DNA of 64,000 nt, from positions 186,001 to 250,000 of the forward strand of contig NZ_BOMM01000016.1 of NCBI RefSeq assembly GCF_016862195.1, written 5' to 3'. Position 1 is the first letter of the stretch. Each line of letters starts with the position of its first letter. The notes below the pieces were generated by a model. It was given only the letters and a program-made list of their open reading frames with translations. It was not told the origin of the DNA and did not search any database. The DNA comes from Paractinoplanes ferrugineus (lineage in GTDB: Bacteria > Actinomycetota > Actinomycetes > Mycobacteriales > Micromonosporaceae). The position numbers were made by a program, and so were the translations under genes. Shown piece by piece: positions 17,229 to 25,761 of this stretch.

Positions 17229-17257
17229 CTGACAGCGCCCCTGACCCGGGTTAGGCT
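17229..17257 (+). promoter_or_regulatory. Sigma-70-type promoter of pmt, probably leaderless
   Basis: CTGACA (17229-17234), a 17-base spacer and TAGGCT (17252-17257) stand 7 bases before the GTG at 17265. That distance puts the transcription start at or next to the start codon. Confidence 0.6.
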
Positions 17258-17264
17258 CCCCGCC

Positions 17265-18767
17265 GTGACGACGATCGCCGTGGAGCCGAAGGTCAGCCGC
17301 ACACCGGTCCCCGAGGTGGTGCGCCGCCGGTTGACCACGCTCGACGGACGGCTCGACCCGTACTCCTGGCTGGTCACGATCCTGATCGTCACGATCGCCG
17401 GGATCCTGCGGTTGAACGGCGTGGGCCGCCCGCAGAAATTGATCTTCGACGAGGTCTACTACCCGACCGACGCCTGGGACATGATCAAGCACGGCGTCGA
17501 GTGGAACGAGGAGAACGGCGGACCCGGCTACGTCGTGCATCCGCCGCTCGGCAAATGGCTGATCGCCCTGGGCGAGCTGGTCTTCGGCAACAACACGCTC
17601 GGCTGGCGGGTGCCGACCGCGATCGCCGGCACCCTGATGGTGCTGGTGCTGATCCGGGTCGCCTACCGGCTGTTCCACTCGACGGTGCTGGCCGGGACGG
17701 CCGGGCTGCTGCTGACGCTCGACGGCTTCCAGCTCGTCCTCTCCCGCACCTCGCTCCTGGACATCTTCCTCGGCCTGTTCGTGCTGATGGCGTTCGCCTG
17801 CCTCGTCCTGGACCGCGACCACTACCGCCGCCGGCTGCTGCGCGCGCTCGAACAGGGCAGGGACCCGGCCCGGACCCGCGTCGTGCCGTGGTGGCTGTTC
17901 GCCGCCGGCGTCTGCCTGGGCCTGGCCAGCGGGGTCAAGCTGAGCGCACCGTTCTTCCTGCCGGCGTTCGCCGCGCTGACCATCACGTGGCGGGTGCAGG
18001 CCCGCCGCTCGGCCGGGGTCCGTCATCCGTTCAGCACCGGCATCCTCGGCGACCTCGGCTGGGGACTGCTCAGCTTCCTGCTGACCGGCGTCGTCTACCT
18101 GACCACCTGGACCGGCTGGCTGGTCACCGACGCCGGCTTCTTCCGCCACTGGCGGGCCGACAACGGCCTGAGCGAGCCGCCGGTCCTGGGCGCGCTGCTC
18201 AACCTGTGGCACTACCACCAGAGTCTGTACAGCTTCCACACCGGACTGGCCCAGACCCACCGCTACCAGTCGTGGCCCTGGCAGTGGCTGCTGCTGGGCC
18301 GGCCGGTCGCGTTCGACTGGTCCACCCCGGCGGGCTGCGGGGCGCCGAGCTGCGCCGGCGAGATCCTCCTGCTCGGCACGCCGGTGCTGTGGTGGTCGTT
18401 CCTGCCGGCCCTGGCCGCGCTGGCCTGGATGGGTGTCGCCAGGCGCGACTGGCGGGCCTGGGCCATCCTGCTCCCGGTGGCGGCCGGGCTGCTGCCCTGG
18501 TTCTACTACGCCGTCCGCGACGGCCGCACGATGTTCTCGTTCTACGCGCTGCCCGCCGTACCGTTCCTGATCCTCGCCGTCGTCTACGTGCTCGGCGCGA
18601 TCATGTCGCCGCGCCGCGGCCCGCAGACCCTGGGGATCGTGGTGGCGGGTCTCTACGTCACCGCCGTGGCCCTATGCTTCGCGTACTTCTTCCCGATCTT
18701 CGTCGGCCAGATGCTCCCGTACCAGGACTGGTACGACCGCATGTGGCTCGGCAACCGCTGGATCTGA
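17265..18767 (+). CDS. pmt: Protein O-mannosyltransferase (GT39 family)
   Basis: A 500-residue polytopic enzyme of the GT-C fold. After a cytoplasmic start and first helix comes the luminal-type catalytic loop with the DE motif (FDEVYYPTDAWDM, near residue 65), then WNEENGGPGYVVHPPLGKW and about ten more helices, matching actinobacterial Pmt. The enzyme transfers mannose from polyprenyl-phosphate-mannose to Thr/Ser of exported proteins. Pro/Thr-rich exported proteins that could be substrates are encoded in this window (CopC at 19821, CAP protein at 50570). GTG start chosen from the promoter spacing. Confidence 0.92.
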   Translation: MTTIAVEPKVSRTPVPEVVRRRLTTLDGRLDPYSWLVTILIVTIAGILRLNGVGRPQKLIFDEVYYPTDAWDMIKHGVEWNEENGGPGYVVHPPLGKWLIALGELVFGNNTLGWRVPTAIAGTLMVLVLIRVAYRLFHSTVLAGTAGLLLTLDGFQLVLSRTSLLDIFLGLFVLMAFACLVLDRDHYRRRLLRALEQGRDPARTRVVPWWLFAAGVCLGLASGVKLSAPFFLPAFAALTITWRVQARRSAGVRHPFSTGILGDLGWGLLSFLLTGVVYLTTWTGWLVTDAGFFRHWRADNGLSEPPVLGALLNLWHYHQSLYSFHTGLAQTHRYQSWPWQWLLLGRPVAFDWSTPAGCGAPSCAGEILLLGTPVLWWSFLPALAALAWMGVARRDWRAWAILLPVAAGLLPWFYYAVRDGRTMFSFYALPAVPFLILAVVYVLGAIMSPRRGPQTLGIVVAGLYVTAVALCFAYFFPIFVGQMLPYQDWYDRMWLGNRWI

Positions 18768-18795
18768 CAACTCGAAAAAGAAAAGGAGAGGACCC

Positions 18796-19635
18796 ATGGC
18801 GTACGGGCAGGTGTGCCGGATCCTCACATACGACCTGACCACCGGCACCTCGACGCTCGTCTACAGCAGCGCGACGGTGCACTTCGAGGCCCCCAACTGG
18901 ACCGCCGGCGGCGACCTGATCCTCAACGGCGACGGACTGCTGTGGCACCTCCCGGCCGACGGTTCGGCGCCGCCCCGGCCGATCCCGTTCGAGGGTCTGC
19001 CGGCGCTCAACAACGACCACGTCCTCGGCGCGGGCGGCGTGTTCATGTCCGCCGACGACGGGCACATCTACGCCGGTTCGCTGAGCGGCGGCCCGGTGCG
19101 CCGGGTGACGAGCGCCGACCGGACGCACTTCCTGCACGGGGTCAGCCCCGACTCGGCCACCCTCGCGTACGTAGGTGTCGAGAACCGGGACCGGGGCTCG
19201 GCGAGTCTGTGGACGATCGGCGCCGACGGCACCGGCGACGCCCGCCTGACCACCCCCGGCGGCGTCGACGACGGCCCGGAATACCATCCGGCCGGCGACT
19301 GGATCTACTTCAACACCGAGGCGTTCACGCCGAACTCGCAGATCGCCCGCATCCGGCCCGACGGCACCGGCCTCGAACAGCTGACCTTCGACGACCGGGT
19401 CAACTGGTTCCCGCACTTCGCCCCGGACGGCGAGCGCGCGGTCCACCTCAGCTATCCGCCCGGCACCAAGGGACATCCGGCCGACCTGCCGGTCGAGCTA
19501 CGGCTGGTCGAGGCGGGTGACTGGCGGGCGCCGCGCACGCTCGTCGGGTTGCCCGGCGGCCAGGGCACCATCAACGTCAACAGCTGGTCACCCGATTCGC
19601 GGAGCTTCGCCTACGTGGACTATCCACGCGGCTGA
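18796..19635 (+). CDS. TolB/PD40-type beta-propeller protein
   Basis: A 279-residue protein of repeated beta-propeller units. PD40-like signatures are visible, such as GVSPDSATLAYV, IGADGTGDARLT, RIRPDGTGLEQLTFDD and SWSPDSRSFAYV. There is no signal peptide, so it is probably cytoplasmic. A good ribosome site (AAAGGAGAGG) precedes the ATG, 28 bases after pmt, so the two may be cotranscribed. The function is unknown; related proteins are annotated as biopolymer-transporter or TolB-like from the fold alone. Confidence 0.82.
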   Translation: MAYGQVCRILTYDLTTGTSTLVYSSATVHFEAPNWTAGGDLILNGDGLLWHLPADGSAPPRPIPFEGLPALNNDHVLGAGGVFMSADDGHIYAGSLSGGPVRRVTSADRTHFLHGVSPDSATLAYVGVENRDRGSASLWTIGADGTGDARLTTPGGVDDGPEYHPAGDWIYFNTEAFTPNSQIARIRPDGTGLEQLTFDDRVNWFPHFAPDGERAVHLSYPPGTKGHPADLPVELRLVEAGDWRAPRTLVGLPGGQGTINVNSWSPDSRSFAYVDYPRG

Positions 19636-19685
19636 ACCGGCCACCGGCGGGGTATGGGGGCGCCATGCCCGCCCCGACGCCTCCT

Positions 19686-19704
19686 GGGGGCCTCCACAGC
19701 CCCC
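19686..19704 (+). terminator. Possible terminator hairpin after propeller gene
   Basis: GGGGGC-N7-GCCCCC, 50 bases after the stop of the beta-propeller gene, without a T-tract. Confidence 0.35.
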
Positions 19705-19820
19705 GAGTGACTCGGCACGCCGACCCCCTGTTACTGACGGGCGGCCGAGGCTGTCGCCGGGTATGGCTACCCTTGCCGCGGCTCATCTGCACCGACCAGT
19801 GGACAAGGACTCGCCTGACG

Positions 19821-20441
19821 ATGGATCACCCCGATCGGTTCCGACGTGCTCTGCTTGCGGCCACGGCCATCCTCGTGGTGTGGCTGCCGGCGGCTCCGGC
19901 GTCGGCCCACACCGAGCTTGTGAGCACTACGCCGGCGAAGGGCGCGACAGTTGCGAAGGCGCCGGCGGGTGTCGAGCTGAAGTTCAGTCAGAGTCCGAAC
20001 TCCGACTTCACCCAGATCGTGGTCAGTGACGCGGCCAGGAAGCCGGTGCCGGCGTCCCGGCCGGTGGTCGACAAGGGGACGGCGAGGATCAGTTTCCCGG
20101 GTCCGCTGGCCAACGGGGTGTTCACGGTGGCATACCGGGTGGTGTCGAACGACGGCCACACGGTGAAGGGGAATTACACGTTCACCGTGGCGGACCCGGC
20201 GGCCGAGTCGGCCCCGACGGCGGCCACCCCCGGGCCGATCGACACAGCGCCGACCGACACAGCGCCGACCGACAGCGCGGCGAGCGCCGGGGGGACGGGC
20301 GCGGCCGTACCAGCCGCTGACTCCGCCGACGACGCGGGCGGCATGCCGGCCGGCGTACTCATCGGTGTCGGGGGGTTGATCGCCGCCGCCGCGGCCGGCG
20401 GGGTTCTGTTGGCGCTGCGGCGCAGGCGTTCGGCCGCCTGA
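19821..20441 (+). CDS. CopC-domain copper-binding membrane protein
   Basis: A 206-residue exported protein. A signal peptide ends in APASA, leaving His30 as the mature N-terminus, which in CopC proteins is a Cu(II) ligand; a second conserved His is in SNDGH. The CopC beta-sandwich covers about 30-125, then an Ala/Pro/Thr linker with TAPTD repeats, then a C-terminal helix and Arg-rich tail that anchor it. It probably binds or chaperones copper outside the membrane. No CopD partner is next to it. Confidence 0.9.
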   Translation: MDHPDRFRRALLAATAILVVWLPAAPASAHTELVSTTPAKGATVAKAPAGVELKFSQSPNSDFTQIVVSDAARKPVPASRPVVDKGTARISFPGPLANGVFTVAYRVVSNDGHTVKGNYTFTVADPAAESAPTAATPGPIDTAPTDTAPTDSAASAGGTGAAVPAADSADDAGGMPAGVLIGVGGLIAAAAAGGVLLALRRRRSAA

Positions 20442-20518
20442 CGCGCCGGCGGGCGACCGGGGCCGAGCCGGGACGTTCGCACAGGTAACCGGCAGCAAGT
20501 TGTCGTGGAATCCAAAGG

Positions 20519-20540
20519 TGACGCCCAGATGATGGCGTCA
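20519..20540. promoter_or_regulatory. Inverted repeat before the pseudo-esterase gene
   Basis: TGACGCC-N8-GGCGTCA, a perfect repeat with 7-base arms, ends 43 bases before the GTG of the esterase-like gene. It is a possible operator. Confidence 0.35.
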
Positions 20541-20583
20541 TGATCCAGATCTGGTCGCCGTCGAGCCCGGGGACGAAGCAGTC

Positions 20584-21423
20584 GTGCGGCTCACCGGTCC
20601 GGCGCTGACCCTGCTCGGCGGGGCCGGGACCGTCGCGACCACCGCCCGGACCACCGCCCTTGCCCTGCGCACCCTGCCCGGCGAGCTGCGCCACGACCTG
20701 CGCGTGACCACCACCGGATGGGCCGTGCTCGGCGGCGGCGAGTTGGGTGACGCGCTGGTCGCGGCGGGTCTCCCGGTGACCGAGGCGCTGCACGGCTGTC
20801 CGGGTTCCCCGCAGACCTGGCTGCGGCGCCTCGCCGTCCAGTCCCACCTCGACCAGGAGATCGCCGCCGGCCGGCCGGCGCCGGCCGTGGTGTTGTTCTC
20901 CTGGCAGACCCCCCGGCGTCTGCTCGGCACCGAATGCACCGATCCGCGCAACGGACCGCAGACCGGGACGTTCGTGACCGTCGACGTGCCGGCCCACGCC
21001 CGCGCCCACTTGCGCGTCCGCGACTCCGGCCGGGGCCTGATCGGTTACCCGGCCGGTGCGTTCTGTGCGATCAACCTGGCACTACGACACCCCGCGCGCT
21101 ACCCGGCGGCGGCCGTGGTGTCGGGATACGCTTCGCTGGGTATCACCATCGGCGACGGCTCGGAGAAGACCACGAACAACCCGGGTTGGCGACTGCGCCA
21201 CCTCCCCCGACCGGCGATCGCGTTGTGGCCGGGCCGGGCCGGAGATGACCGGCAGTCCGCCCGAGACTCCCAACGGATGGCAACGATGCGAGAAGCACCC
21301 CTGTCCGTGACGACTGCCGTGGTCGCGCACGGCGGTCACAGCGACGCGGTCTGGATCCGGATGGAGCCCCCGGCCTTCGACCGGCTGTCCGCCCGCCTGC
21401 CCCGGCCGGCGCCGCTCTCATGA
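20584..21423 (+). CDS. Esterase-like alpha/beta hydrolase with mutated nucleophile
   Basis: A 279-residue protein related to actinobacterial D-type esterases (HGCPGSPQTWL near 70-80, TECTDPRNGPQTGTF, then the nucleophile elbow and LALRHPARYPAAAVVSGY). The elbow reads GYPAG at 154-158, with Pro156 in place of the catalytic Ser. A single T-to-C change of a TCG codon at 21049 would explain it. A His in AHGGHSDAVW remains. So the protein is either a pseudoenzyme or an early pseudogene; the frame is otherwise intact. It overlaps the next gene by 4 bases. Confidence 0.75.
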   Translation: MRLTGPALTLLGGAGTVATTARTTALALRTLPGELRHDLRVTTTGWAVLGGGELGDALVAAGLPVTEALHGCPGSPQTWLRRLAVQSHLDQEIAAGRPAPAVVLFSWQTPRRLLGTECTDPRNGPQTGTFVTVDVPAHARAHLRVRDSGRGLIGYPAGAFCAINLALRHPARYPAAAVVSGYASLGITIGDGSEKTTNNPGWRLRHLPRPAIALWPGRAGDDRQSARDSQRMATMREAPLSVTTAVVAHGGHSDAVWIRMEPPAFDRLSARLPRPAPLS

Positions 21424-22154
21424 CCGGTCTCCGCCTCCCGCTGCTGCCGGCGGTCCTGCTGCCGATCGCGCTGGCGGCCTGCGCCGCGCCCGCCCCCACG
21501 GCCGTCGCCCCACTGCCACCCACGCCACGCACGGTGGTCACGCTCGGCGATTCGGTCCCGGCCGGTTCGGCCTGCGACTGCGAGCCGTTCCCCCAGCTGT
21601 ACGCCCGGGCCCAGCACGCCACCGACGTCAACCTGGCCGAACCCGGCTCGACGGCGACCGATCTGCGCACCGCCCTGCCCGCGGAACGCGAGGTGCTGTC
21701 CACGGCCGCCGAAGTGATCATCATGACCGGCGCCAACGACCTGGCCGCCGACTTCGACCCGGCCCAGGACCCCGATTACGCCGCGATCGCCTCCGGCGTG
21801 CAGGCCGACGTGGCCGCGTCGGTGGCCGCGATCGAACAGATCCACAAGGTTCCGGTGATCGTTCTCGGCTACTGGAACGTCGTCCTGGACGGCAGGGTCG
21901 GCGCCGACGAGTACGGCCCCTCCGGCGTCCGCGCGGCCGCCGACGCCACCGCCGCGATCAACAACGCGCTGAAGTCGGCCGCCGCCCAGACCGGGGCGTC
22001 CTACGTGTCGACCTTCAGCGCCTTCCACGGCCCCGCCGGCGACCAGGACCCGACCACCCTGCTGGCCTCCGACGGCGACCATCCCAACGCCGCGGGACAC
22101 GAGGCGATCGCCGCTCTGCTCCCACCCCTGGTGGAGAGCCGGCCCCCGGCTTAG
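21420..22154 (+). CDS. SGNH/GDSL-family hydrolase lipoprotein
   Basis: A 244-residue exported hydrolase. The lipobox ends at Cys21 (LAAC). GDS with nucleophile Ser45 forms block I, the Gly block is near GSTATDL, GAND is block III, and DGDHPNAAG near the C-terminus provides the Asp/His pair. It is probably an esterase or deacylase at the outer face of the membrane. The ATG overlaps the stop of the esterase-like gene, and its end overlaps the convergent membrane-protein gene by 4 bases. Confidence 0.9.
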   Translation: MTGLRLPLLPAVLLPIALAACAAPAPTAVAPLPPTPRTVVTLGDSVPAGSACDCEPFPQLYARAQHATDVNLAEPGSTATDLRTALPAEREVLSTAAEVIIMTGANDLAADFDPAQDPDYAAIASGVQADVAASVAAIEQIHKVPVIVLGYWNVVLDGRVGADEYGPSGVRAAADATAAINNALKSAAAQTGASYVSTFSAFHGPAGDQDPTTLLASDGDHPNAAGHEAIAALLPPLVESRPPA

Positions 22155-23911
22155 CCGGGGGGCTGCCGGTCCGTGCGCAACGGTCCGACGGGCGCCGGCA
22201 TCCGCCACAGGGTCACTCCGCCGACCCGCAGCGGTGGGCCGAGCACCTGGGTGAGGACCCGGCGCAGACCGGCTCCGTTCGGGGCGCTCGGCAGCACCAC
22301 CACGATCCCGGCCCGCCAGTAGCGCAGGTCGGCCAGCACGCTGCGGTGCTGCTCGGCGGTCAGCTCGGGGACGAGGCCGGTGCGGCGCACCTGTTCGAGC
22401 AGGTCGACGGTGAAACGCGTTTTCGGGAACCACGTGCCGGCGTTGTCGCCGGGCGGGTCGGCGGGGCCGAGGAAATAGCCGCGCGGGATCGGGAAGTCGA
22501 GGTGGCTCAGCGCCGCGATCCGCATGCCGTCACGGCCGCTGACCATGGCCGGCAGCGGCACGATGACGATGCTCCGGTCGTCCTGCGTGTAGGACCGCCA
22601 GATGCCCTGGGCGAAGAACGGCGGCACCGGCGGCGCGGCCGAGGTACGCAGCGGGAGCGGGAGGACCGGCACGAGTGCCGCCGCCAGGCCGGCCCAGAAC
22701 GCGATCCGCGCGGCCGGGGCGGCCGGGACGGGCCCGCGGCGCCGGACGCGGTCGGCCGCGAGGGCCAGCAGGACACCGATGATCGTGGTGCTGGCCAGCG
22801 CGTAGCGCGGGGTCGTGACCAGGTCGAGCAGCGGGACGCGCAGGGTGAAGCCGAGCGGGGCCGGGCCGATCGAGGTCGTCCGGGTGAGCCGCAGTTGCGA
22901 GCCGAACGACATGACGAGCAGCACGAGACCGGTGAGCGCGAGCGCGCGGGCGGCGGCCGAGCGGCGCAGCAGCACCACCGCCACGACGACCATGAGGCAG
23001 ATGCCCGGACCCCAGAAGGTGGCGTCCTCGAGCACGCTGCCACCGCTGAGCCGGCGGGCCACGGCGTCGCTGCCGGCCAGCGAGTTACGCGGGAAGGCGG
23101 CGATCGAGGCGACCGGGGTGGCGTACTGGTCGAGCCGGAACGGCACCCCGCGGTAGTGACCGGGGCCGAGGAACTGCACGTGGAGCGGGTAGGCCAGCAG
23201 CGCTCCGGCCACCAGCGCCGCCACCGCGAGGCCGGCCAGGAAGGCGCGCACCGGCGGCCGGGTGAACACCGCGTACAGGGCCGTGAACAGGCCGAGCGCG
23301 ATCGCCAGGATCAGCAGGAATTCCTCGTTGACGAAGACCCCGACGGCGACGAGTACGCCGAGCAGCGCTCCGCCGCGCCAGATCCGGCCGGGTTCGCGCA
23401 GCCGGATCACCTGCCAGACGATGAACGGCGCGACATATCCGCTGGCCAGGTTGGGCTGCCCGTTCGCGTGCGCGACGAAGCCGGGGGCGAACCCGGCCCA
23501 CAGTCCGCCGATCCCGGCCGCCACCCGGCTGACCACCAGGTGCCGGGAGAGCAGCCACCACCAGGCCGCCGCGGTGCCGGCGAGCGCCAGCGTGGTCACC
23601 ACCGCGACGGTCACCGCCGGGCCGTACAGGTGGGTGACCGGGGCCAGCGGGATGCTGACCGCCAGCATGGAGGTGTTGGCCATCAGGTTCACGCCGACCG
23701 GCGCGTTCAGCCGCGTCGTGTGCAGCGGCGCGTCGCCGTGGAAGACGACGCGTTCGCCGTGCGCCATCATCGCCTGGAAGAAGCCCTGGTCGAGGGGGTT
23801 GTGCAGCCACCTTCCGGCGGGGTCGGCCCAGAGGTCGCGCAGGATCCAAAGGGCCAGCAGGAGGTAACCGAGGAGAACCACGGTGTCCGCCCACCCGATC
23901 CGGCGCGCCAT
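22151..23911 (-). CDS. Large integral membrane protein, GT-C glycosyltransferase-like
   Basis: A 586-residue protein with about ten hydrophobic helices. The layout is that of GT-C type membrane glycosyltransferases: an early extracytoplasmic loop rich in Asp/His (NPLDQGFFQAMMAHGERVVF), helices up to about residue 450, and a soluble C-terminal domain of about 130 residues. I do not recognise the exact family. It could modify cell-envelope polymers or lipids. The frame extends far upstream, but MARRIGWADT at 23911 starts the first helix. Confidence 0.7.
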   Translation of the reverse strand: MARRIGWADTVVLLGYLLLALWILRDLWADPAGRWLHNPLDQGFFQAMMAHGERVVFHGDAPLHTTRLNAPVGVNLMANTSMLAVSIPLAPVTHLYGPAVTVAVVTTLALAGTAAAWWWLLSRHLVVSRVAAGIGGLWAGFAPGFVAHANGQPNLASGYVAPFIVWQVIRLREPGRIWRGGALLGVLVAVGVFVNEEFLLILAIALGLFTALYAVFTRPPVRAFLAGLAVAALVAGALLAYPLHVQFLGPGHYRGVPFRLDQYATPVASIAAFPRNSLAGSDAVARRLSGGSVLEDATFWGPGICLMVVVAVVLLRRSAAARALALTGLVLLVMSFGSQLRLTRTTSIGPAPLGFTLRVPLLDLVTTPRYALASTTIIGVLLALAADRVRRRGPVPAAPAARIAFWAGLAAALVPVLPLPLRTSAAPPVPPFFAQGIWRSYTQDDRSIVIVPLPAMVSGRDGMRIAALSHLDFPIPRGYFLGPADPPGDNAGTWFPKTRFTVDLLEQVRRTGLVPELTAEQHRSVLADLRYWRAGIVVVLPSAPNGAGLRRVLTQVLGPPLRVGGVTLWRMPAPVGPLRTDRQPPG

Positions 23912-24046
23912 GTCTGCATGGTGGACGGAATCCGGGCCCGCACGCTGCCCGTTGGCGGGACCGCCTCGAAAGGGGTCGACCGCCCGGCAGCCGGTCGGGC
24001 CGGGCCCGGATGATTCGCCGGCGGGCGGACGGGGAAGGCGATCCGG

Positions 24047-25213
24047 GTGGACGTCGACCGGATCGGGCTCCTGCTGACCGCCAGCACCGCGCTGGCCCGT
24101 ACGAACACGCTCGCCGAGGTGGTGACCGCGGTGCGGCACCTGGTGGTGGGGGTGCCCGATCCGGCGTTCGTCGACATCACCCTGGTCGACGGGCGGCGCC
24201 GGCCGGCCGGCGAGCACCCGGCGGCGGCGGTGATCCGCTCCGGGCAGCCGCTGCTGCTGGCCGACCTGGACCAGGTCGCCCGGCACACCCCGGACGCGTT
24301 CGACAGGTTCACCGCGATGGGCTGGAAGTCGGCCGCCGCGATCCCGCTGCCCGGACCGGACGGGCCGGTCGGCGCGCTCGTCTTCGTGTGGGCGGAACCG
24401 ACCGTGCTGGTCGACGCCGACCGGGCGGTGCTGGCCGCGCTCGCCGGTTATGTCGCTCTGGCCCTGCAACGCGCCCGGGTACTCGACGACCGGCGCAACG
24501 CCGCCGCCACCCTGCAGAAGGCGCTGCTCACCCGGCTGCCGGAGGACGCCGGGATCCGGCTGGCCGCCCGGTACGTCCCGGCGCACCACGAGGACCAGGT
24601 CGGCGGCGACTGGTACGACGCGGTCCGGCTCGGCCCGGACCGCCTGGCGCTGATCATCGGCGACGTCACCGGGCACGACCTGGACGCCGCCGCGACCATG
24701 AGCGAGTACCGCAGCATGCTCCGCGTGCTCGCCATCGACCGGGACGAACCGCCCTCGGAGGTGCTGCGGCGCCTCGAGACGGCCGCGCTGCGCCTGGGCA
24801 CGCCCCGGTTCACCAGCGTGCTCCTCGCTCACCTCGACCGGGAACCGGCCGGCGGCCACACGCTCAGCTGGGCCAACGCCGGCCATCCGGCGCCGATGCT
24901 GCGGTTGCCCGACGGCGCGGTGGAGCATCTCGCCGACCGCCGGCAGGACCCGCTCATCGGGTACGGCACCCGGGCACCCCGCCTCGACCACCTCCGCCAC
25001 CTGCCGCCCGGCAGCCTGCTCCTGATGCACACCGACGGGCTGGTCGAGGACCGCGCGGTGCCGATCGACGAGGGCCTGGCCCGGGTGCGCGACCAGCTCG
25101 CCGGTTGTGCCGGGCTCGACGTCCAGGAGGTGGCCGACCTGCTCATCGCCGGTTCGGCGGGCGCCACGGCGGGCCGGGAGGACGACGCCGCCCTGCTCGT
25201 CGTGCAGACGTGA
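24047..25213 (+). CDS. GAF-domain PP2C (SpoIIE-type) phosphatase
   Basis: A 388-residue regulator. Residues 5-145 form a GAF sensor domain; 180-388 form the SpoIIE/RsbU-type phosphatase, with metal-binding Asp residues in VGGDWYD, GDVTGHDLDAAA and the terminal GREDDAALLVV, and the conserved ANAGHPAP. Such proteins dephosphorylate anti-sigma factor antagonists in partner-switching stress pathways. GTG start with GGGGAAGG in front. The partner genes are not in the window. Its stop codon lies inside the operator-like motif at 25211. Confidence 0.9.
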   Translation: MDVDRIGLLLTASTALARTNTLAEVVTAVRHLVVGVPDPAFVDITLVDGRRRPAGEHPAAAVIRSGQPLLLADLDQVARHTPDAFDRFTAMGWKSAAAIPLPGPDGPVGALVFVWAEPTVLVDADRAVLAALAGYVALALQRARVLDDRRNAAATLQKALLTRLPEDAGIRLAARYVPAHHEDQVGGDWYDAVRLGPDRLALIIGDVTGHDLDAAATMSEYRSMLRVLAIDRDEPPSEVLRRLETAALRLGTPRFTSVLLAHLDREPAGGHTLSWANAGHPAPMLRLPDGAVEHLADRRQDPLIGYGTRAPRLDHLRHLPPGSLLLMHTDGLVEDRAVPIDEGLARVRDQLAGCAGLDVQEVADLLIAGSAGATAGREDDAALLVVQT

Positions 25214-25240
25214 CCACCCGCGTCACCACCCGTGGGTGGT
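25211..25240. promoter_or_regulatory. Operator-like motif A: triple ACCACCC half-sites
   Basis: ACCACCC (25213-25219) is followed 12 bases later by the perfect inverted repeat ACCACCC-GT-GGGTGGT (25225-25240), which ends 34 bases before the gene at 25275. The same arrangement with the same 12-base phasing recurs at 29413-29442. It is a likely site for the NarL-type response regulator encoded at 26889. Confidence 0.65.
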
Positions 25241-25274
25241 ACCGGCCGGGGGCGGCGGGCCCGATTCTCGAGAC

Positions 25275-25757
25275 ATGCCAGTCACCGATCTGCTCATCGC
25301 CCTCGCCGTCGTCGCGTACATCTGCGCCAAGCAACTGACCTGGCGCCCGGCCGACCCCGGCCGGATGTGGAGGATGCCGCTGATCCTCGGCGCCGTCGGC
25401 GTGGTCTCGCTGACCGGCCGGCACGTGCCGCTCCGCCCGGTCGACGTCGTCGTCCTCGGCCTGTCCGCGGTGCTGGCCCTCGCCTCCGGCGCCCTGATGG
25501 GGCGGATCGCCCGATTCCGCCGGTCCCCGGTGAACCCGGCAGTGGTCGAGACCCGCACCGGCGGCGCCGGCGTCGCGATCTGGGCCGGCCTGATCGCGAT
25601 CCGCGTGGTGATCGACGTGGCCGGTCACCGGATGGGCTCCGACCTGGCCGTCTCCACCGGCAGCATCCTGCTGGTGCTGGCCCTCAACCGGGCCGCCGGC
25701 GCCCTGGTCGTCTCGGCGCGCCGACCTCGCGGCGAGTACGCGCTGGCCGGAAGATAG
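25275..25757 (+). CDS. DUF1453/CcdC-like membrane protein
   Basis: A 160-residue protein with four or five hydrophobic helices in the layout of the CcdC/DUF1453 group (CAKQLTWRPADPGRMWRMPLIL near 15-40, RTGGAGVAIWAGLIAIRVVIDV in the second half). The function is unknown. It is the first gene of a three-gene unit with the histidine kinase (5-base gap) and response regulator, and the operator-like motif A lies just upstream, so it is probably a target of that two-component system. Confidence 0.8.
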   Translation: MPVTDLLIALAVVAYICAKQLTWRPADPGRMWRMPLILGAVGVVSLTGRHVPLRPVDVVVLGLSAVLALASGALMGRIARFRRSPVNPAVVETRTGGAGVAIWAGLIAIRVVIDVAGHRMGSDLAVSTGSILLVLALNRAAGALVVSARRPRGEYALAGR

Positions 25758-25761
25758 GCGA

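Noticed and set aside
23912..25030. Upstream extension of the large membrane-protein frame
   Set aside because: The extra 373 codons are antisense to the PP2C gene, and homology-like features start at 23911.
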